Assembly: GCA_015501605.1 (NCBI GenBank)
Contig: JADNRZ010000008.1
Coordinates: forward strand, 496,001-560,000
DNA length: 64,000 bases
Direction: 5' to 3'
DNA from: Panaeolus papilionaceus
Lineage: Eukaryota > Basidiomycota > Agaricomycetes > Agaricales
Shown: in pieces, positions 57,950 through 64,000 of the stretch
Layout of the letters: every line of letters begins with the position of its first letter
How positions within the stretch are numbered: position 1 is the first letter of the stretch
Program-made: the position numbers and the translations under genes
Notes under the pieces: generated by a model
Seen by the model: only the letters and a program-made list of their open reading frames with translations
Told to the model about the DNA's origin: nothing
Databases searched by the model: none

Positions 57950-60900
57950 TTTCATAGGTTCATCCGGTCAGGGTCTTTCTGCCAAACGGAAGCATTTCAT
58001 CTCCATCAATTTGCAATGTGCAGCGCTTTTTGCGATATTCATGGAAGGAGGTTGATTTTTTGTTTCATGCTCTTGATTTTACAACACTTATCCAGGAAGG
58101 TATATCGCTCTGTGAGCCGACATCATCATGTTTTGTATGGGCTTGACGCCTAAATCAACGCAATCGAGGCCAAATGCTCTCAAATCAACAGCGTCTCTTC
58201 AAGCTTGAAATTTTAAGTCTTCTGGATACCAACCTATCGACAGTTCAACATTCTATCCGGGAATCAAGCGGGCTTGACTCCTTCTGTCCCCGTCGGAGGC
58301 AGTCAAGAAAACATCAACATATAACAACAACTTGTGGTTCAGAAGACGCGCCAGTGCACTACCATATCTTCTAAATGAGAACTTCCGTGCTACCCCGCAA
58401 AGACATGGTGGTAGGTGCCAATTATAGTCTTGTTGATTTTGCCATCTTCTTGGATGTCGAGACATACTCTGAACCTTCTGGTCCTTCACTCCAGACGTCT
58501 TGCTCCGATGGCAGATCGGTGAGGCACTGTGCTCTGTCAACCGTGAGGAGGGCAGTATGTGCTCCGAGTCAGCGAGCTTGAATGCATTGGGCCCAGGGAA
58601 AAAAGTCAAACCTGCATGTCAATTTTTTTCAGAGACTGATCGTGTAAGAAGATCCTGTAACACTCCTGGCTCATCGCATCGATGGGAACGTGGAGCCCGC
58701 AAAAGAATGAACCATCATCCGAAGAACCCTGCGTTTACCGGAAATAGCGCTCATTTACATTACATATCAAAGCGATGCAATATCGGTTGCGCGAAAGTCC
58801 AATGGCGTTCGGCTATCTCAAGAGCAAGAGGAATATAGGAGGTGATGATGGGGCGACCTTCAGTTAAGGTCCTTCCCATCAATAAAAGAAAAGCGAAACG
58901 AGAAGGGGGTGTTTATTATGCTTGGACAGCACCATTTATCAGAGGTTCAATGAACGGATTAACTCGGATTTGCACTCAGACAACTACACCATGCTCACAA
59001 ATAAATCATGCAAACAAGCATTTCTATCAAGAAGTACTGGATAGAACCTCAATTCGCCGAAAACATAATGCCGATTCCGAGAGCCTTGTTTCATCTACAC
59101 CGATTACAGTGACATCGACAGGTCGTATTTTATCTCGCACTGAGCTCAGCTTCAGGACCTGGTATCGTATCGATGTCCAGTGATGCGAAAACCATCTGGT
59201 TGCGCGTTTCAGCGCTAGTATGTGATGCATCCAAATTGAACTGCTTCTGCAAACCACAGGTCCTTATTTCAGGTTTGATTTGAACCTCCATAATCCTGTG
59301 TTTACAATTGATGGAACGCCCGAATGTTCCCTGATAATACAACTATGCATATATTTAGCACAATTTTCGATGAAGTGCATGGGTCGATCAAGAGCCGCTT
59401 CGTAATTACTGACAGGTTTCAATAACGGTGATAAGGGATGAAATCAAGAGGGGCGGACATGGACAATTGATGATAAGATCAAACATAGACCTGCCATGAT
59501 CCCATCAGTCAAAGGCCCGGTCTTTTTTGAGCTTGGACTCTTCCGTCTTTGCTCGCGCTTAACCAGATTTCGAATTCTTATCTAGTGCAATCATACAGCG
59601 CCTTGGAATACAACTTACTCCATTTCACTCATATCTTCCATACCACACAATCCAGAACACGAGTCTACCATTCATGTTATTCCGCCTATATTCACATACA
59701 CATGCTATCAGTGAAACAAGCCCCTATCGCCGCCTGGTACTACACACAACCGATCGAGCGCTCTCATGGCTCCAGCTATAGTTTTTCAACTGAATAGAAG
59801 CTCGAAATGTAAACTAGAAGAGGCGCAGTATTCAATCGTGGCTGTTGCTTAGGCCCACTGACGACCAGAATAAAGGATTTTTTTTCCTGTGCTGTTTCCG
59901 CAGCTTGTCCGCGTCTGTTGCAAACTATCACATCCACATCCACTGCATTGACATTGCTAATCGGACCCCATAATTCTACGCGATATGATAGTTACCTCTG
60001 GTGATACAGCGCGTCTGAGGCGCGTTAGGGTCTTGCTTCTTTGTGGGCGCATACCTCGCCCACATTACTATCAAGCCTAGTAGCAAATCAATCCTACCCC
60101 ATGATTATGCCAACGCCTTTCCGAGGGTAGTCCTCACAACTGAATCCTCGGAGCCATTTTATCCACACATAACCCTAAATTATTAGCGACAAGACAGAAC
60201 AAAAAGCAAGACGAAACGAAGCGAACCAGCTTGGAGCTCATGGGTACATAGCAAGCGCAAAAATTAAAGGGGGAACTTAGGACTTGAAATTTGCAAAGGA
60301 TGCTCCTTTAGGGCACCATCCTATCTTTTCGTAGTATCATATTCGTAGATAGAGCATTCTCTCCCAGTCAAGCATTCAAAAAAATGCCCACTGTGTATGT
60401 GCTGATGACCACCAAAAATCCGACAAAACTCCCCACACACACCCTCCTCATCCGAGTCTTACCCACTCAACCCCACTTGACGCCCCCTTTACCCCCTGCG
60501 TCTCTTTTCACACTCGATGCTCTCATGACTTGTTATTCAAGATACTGACCCAATGCAGTCTCCTCGGAAAATGGCACGCTAAATGAATGCTTGATTTGAT
60601 CTGAATCGAGTGCGAGTGAGAGCCTGAGAGTGCGAAAAGGATTAGAGAATTCTGAATAGGATGGGCGGTTGAACGGATATTGGTAGAACCGTGCTCGTCC
60701 GAATATGACATCGATAGATGGATTGGTGAATGTGTTTTTACTTACTTCACTCACTTACATTGCCTATCTCGGGCGTCGACGGATGTTCGATGTTAGGACA
60801 AAGAATAGCACGTTCCCAGTAAATTTATTGAGTCTCAAGGGACTCGGCGCTCCGATAGACAGCTGCACAAGGTATTCGATATAATGGTGCCTTGCAATGT

Positions 60901-62327
60901 CAATCTATCGTCTCTGACAGGGTGCACTGAAGACTCGGATACGACATAAATAAATATTGTGCTCAATCAAGACACCCTGGCCTCGCGTCTAGACGCGTCA
61001 CACTGCACTCCAACGCCTCATTCCGCGCAACACCTATCTGGTGTAACCTGATACCATCTCTTCCAGAACCTTCTGAACCCTCAACCAAGTACAAACCGTT
61101 AACTCGCTACTTTAATTGAAATGTGTCAAAACTATGTCACAGTAGCTATGACATGCTCAGGCAATGGCACGACATCGTGCGGACGCGAATTCAGGTGTAT
61201 TCATGTTCTATTTATTCTATCCTTAAAACGGCATGGCATGAGATCGTCTGGATTTTTCAAATGAAACGTAATAATGGAACTTCTGTATAGCAACTGCAAC
61301 GAGGATCGGAATGGGATACCGGTGAGTCGAGATGAGGGACTCTTGATAGTGTGATTGCAGAGGATGAGTCTAGAAGGAAAGTAATGTTTAAAAGTATTCC
61401 ATTAAAACCGTATAATTATCACCAAAAGCCCAACATAAAGTAATCTAAGTAGGAGAGTAGCACGCATATAAGTAGATAAGAACAGTCCACAATGAACAAA
61501 AAAGGTAAACGTAAAACGTAAAAAAAGGCAAAGGACAACAAAGTTAAAAGTCGACACTTAACTCATAGAAGTTAAGAGAAGAGAAGAAAAGGGGATGGAT
61601 GCATATATGCGCTCGCGCGAAGAAAGAAAGAAGCAGAAGAAATCCAGGGTGGTAACAACTTGAAAGCAATAGTATTCAAAGAAGGTAATTCGACTATTTG
61701 ATTGGTATATGTGCGAGAGAATATGTTATGTGTTATACGGCGACAATGAAGAGGGAATTAACGGCAGGTAGAGGAGGAGGAATGCAAATGCGTGGTATAG
61801 GTGGATGTGCATATGGTATAATATGAAGGCGGAGGCAAGTAATGAAAAGTGACATGCACTTGCGTAGGTAGGTATCCAACCTATGGTTATGATTATTCAA
61901 GAAGTGCCTGGAAAAAGTCGAAGAAGAAAGGAGGGAACAAAACTATAAACTATGGCACACATGGCATTGAAATAAACACATGAAAAAAATTGAAGAAGGA
62001 ATAAACATGTTAATCAAGAAACCTATTCCTGATCCTCCGAGAACAAGAAAACCATAGTAGAAAGCACCGCCGACACTGCGGGGTGATAATGTTGGATAGG
62101 GGGGTCCATGCCGAGGGAGAGGTAGTAATATGAGAGGTGGAGGGATCCATCTGTATGAATGTGGTGGATGGAGAGTGACATCAACAATAATATCGTACAC
62201 AAGACTCGAACGATGAAGAAAGCAAAAGACAAAGAGAAAAGACGATGAGGCGCATAACAAAATGTTAGTTTTCGGGTTTGAGGCTGGGGTTGGAGAGAAA
62301 AGCCTCATCAAGGGAGGGGGTAGCCGC
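57950..62327. other. 4.4 kb spacer, largest gene-free stretch
   Basis: No gene is recognised on either strand; ORFs around 58174-58838 and 58842-59257 overlap on both strands without domain signatures. From about 61380 to 62327 the plus strand is purine-rich, so the minus-strand transcript of the bZIP gene would have a long pyrimidine-rich 3' UTR, similar to that of eIF4G. Confidence 0.4.
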
Positions 62328-64000
62328 TCAGCAAATTTGGACTTCCCATTCGCCTCCCTCGCCACCGGGCTGGGGCATGCTCTTGAGAGCAATCCTCACT
62401 CGGCGCCTGCCACCGGCAACAGAGGAGTCTGGTACCTGGTACTCTGAACCCATACCGCCAAAGAGGGCCTCTGCGTCAGTTGATAGCTGACCATAGTTGA
62501 GACTGGACATGGCGGACATGGATGCGGGGTTGTACATGATGGTGCCGTCGGGTGAGAAGGCCATACCAAAGTCATGCGAGGAGCCCGAGGACGGGATGCC
62601 GAGGAAAGGATCGGAGGAGACGGTGGAGGGGAAAGCAGAGCCGAGAGAGGAGTGTTGGGCGTTGCGGTCGGAATCGGAGCCGCTTGACCACTGGGAACGT
62701 GAATCAAATGGCTGCTGATGGGATGAGGAAGAGGAAGGTCTGGAGGATGATGGTGATGATGAAGAGGGAAGGATACGAACGCGAATTTTGCCATCATCGG
62801 AAGGAGAGGCGTCAAACGAGATATCAAGGTCACCCAAGTCTGGGGTATCTGTAAACTCGAGTTTCTGAACTCTTGATGGTTGTCGATTCCTGTTAGAATC
62901 CACATCCATATCCATCATTGAGCTACTTGAAGCTCTTGACCAATCATAATCATTTGGCATAAATGAATTATAATCGAATGCGGAGGAAGCGGAAGTAGGG
63001 AATGGATTGGGAATGGCGAAACTTGTAGGAGCGGCCGTTGATTGCATTGCGCGCATGGACAAGAGACTTGGTAGAGCGCACAGAAGAACCTAATAACGAA
63101 ATAAAGAGGCGTTAGAAAATTAATTTTTAAAGTTTATTCTTGGAAAAATAATGTACCATCAATCCGAGGCTAGCGCCTGATTTGTTAGCTGATGAAAGCG
63201 CAGTTGAGCGGGGAGGCGATGACAATGAAAACTGGGGTTCTTCCATCTTGACCTGAACATTTTGGGAAGTAGATGCTAGTTGTGCACTAAGAGATAGTTC
63301 ACGTTCTCTTGCTGCTGCCAACTGGGCTTTTAGCTGTTCAACTTCGGAGACAAGTTGATGGTCTGTTGGAGTTGGTTGCTGTTGTTGGTGGAGCACAGTA
63401 CTAGATGAACCGTTTTGGGTAAGAGCCAGAAGCCTTGCGTTCTCCTGCTCGAGTTCTGCAACGCGTCTAAAGAAAAAGAGAGAAAAACGTAATGAGAAGA
63501 TGTTGAGAATGGTAGATAGAAGAACGGGAGGCATGTCGTTTGTTGATATAATTAACAATGTATACATACATTTCCATGCATTCAAACTCCTCGCGTTTGC
63601 GTTGCCTACTGAGGAAGGCAGCTGCGCGATTCTTGACAAGTCTAGCCTCTCTTTTTGAAAGACCTGATACGTCTGGAGGGATGAAATCTTTACTTGAGAT
63701 TCTCTCCCCTGGAGCGCGCTTCTTCGGAGCAGCGGATGTTGGACTAGCTGAGCGCTTTGAACCGACAGACATTTCATGAGATGAATGAGAGTCTGAGTTG
63801 TTTGAATCTGCTGCTGGATAGTGATGAATAGCTCCAGATGTATCGATGGTAAGAGAAGGAGAGCGAGAAGGGGGAGTTGGTGGACCGGCAACCTCTGGGG
63901 AGAAGTCGAAGAGTTGATGAGTGGGTACACACTCTGCGTTGGTATTGTCGGTTGTCTGACGCATCTTGAGCATTCTTGTAGCTGGAATTGGAGAATCGGT
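62328..64000 (-). CDS. bZIP transcription factor, 5' end beyond the window (partial)
   Basis: Three exons are visible: the first runs from the right edge to 63570, then 63466-63157 and 63089-62328. The frame remains open upstream of the Met at 63973 (TDSPIPATR precedes it), so the start is probably outside. The basic region is SKREARLVKNRAAAFLSRQR, with the N-x2-A-A-x3-S-R core, followed by a zipper (EIRVAELEQENARLLAL). A Gln-rich coiled segment follows. A short uninterrupted hydrophobic segment spans the second intron (LGLMVLLCALPSLLSM). The last ~240 residues are Ser/Asp-rich with no domain and end in a basic GGRRRVRIALKSMP patch. The N-terminal part (SPEVAGPPTPPSRSPSL) looks like a phosphorylated activation region. 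The class is close to ATF6/HAC-like basic regions by eye; not decisive. Confidence 0.85.

Overview
This window looks like nuclear DNA of a mushroom-forming basidiomycete (Agaricomycetes). Most genes are cut by many short GT-AG introns of about 45-65 nt. Some exons are extremely small. Housekeeping genes such as eIF4G, Tim22, REV1 and GlcNAc-6-phosphate deacetylase sit among families typical of this class: F-box/LRR-like proteins, a cupredoxin-like GPI protein and a small four-helix membrane protein. All exon models were built by hand from splice signals and reading-frame phase. In the models described as closed, the phases add up over the whole coding sequence.

Left part (1-25 kb). A CSC1/OSCA-type (DUF221) ion channel gene on the minus strand is followed by a loose 2.3 kb spacer. 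Next come a multi-pass membrane protein ending in an Asi-type RING finger (a candidate inner-nuclear-membrane ubiquitin ligase), a 3.4 kb spacer with decayed coding-like sequence, a 1,259-residue intronless F-box protein with a very long disordered N-terminus, and a complete eIF4G gene with a long charged helix. A 3.6 kb pyrimidine-rich spacer follows.

Middle part (25-46 kb). This stretch is gene-dense: a 17-exon TRK potassium transporter, an orphan protein, a membrane protein with an uncertain 5' half, two minus-strand ORFs that share one frame across a single TGA, Tim22, an alpha-arrestin with a PPAY motif, REV1 translesion polymerase, and a secreted cupredoxin-like protein whose copper site appears lost.

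Right part (46-64 kb). This is a sparser landscape: a GNAT acetyltransferase, a tiny secreted peptide precursor ending in a C-x4-C loop, an F-box protein, NagA/DAC1-type deacetylase, a broken gene near 57.5 kb, and the 3' part of a bZIP factor that runs off the right edge and carries a short hydrophobic segment after its zipper.

The genes do not form an evident pathway cluster. Shared themes are membrane and ubiquitin biology: the Asi-like RING protein, the arrestin with a ubiquitin-ligase-binding PPAY motif, three F-box or F-box-like proteins, and TRK and CSC1 channels. No RNA genes, CRISPR arrays, transposase genes or obvious insertion sequences were recognised.
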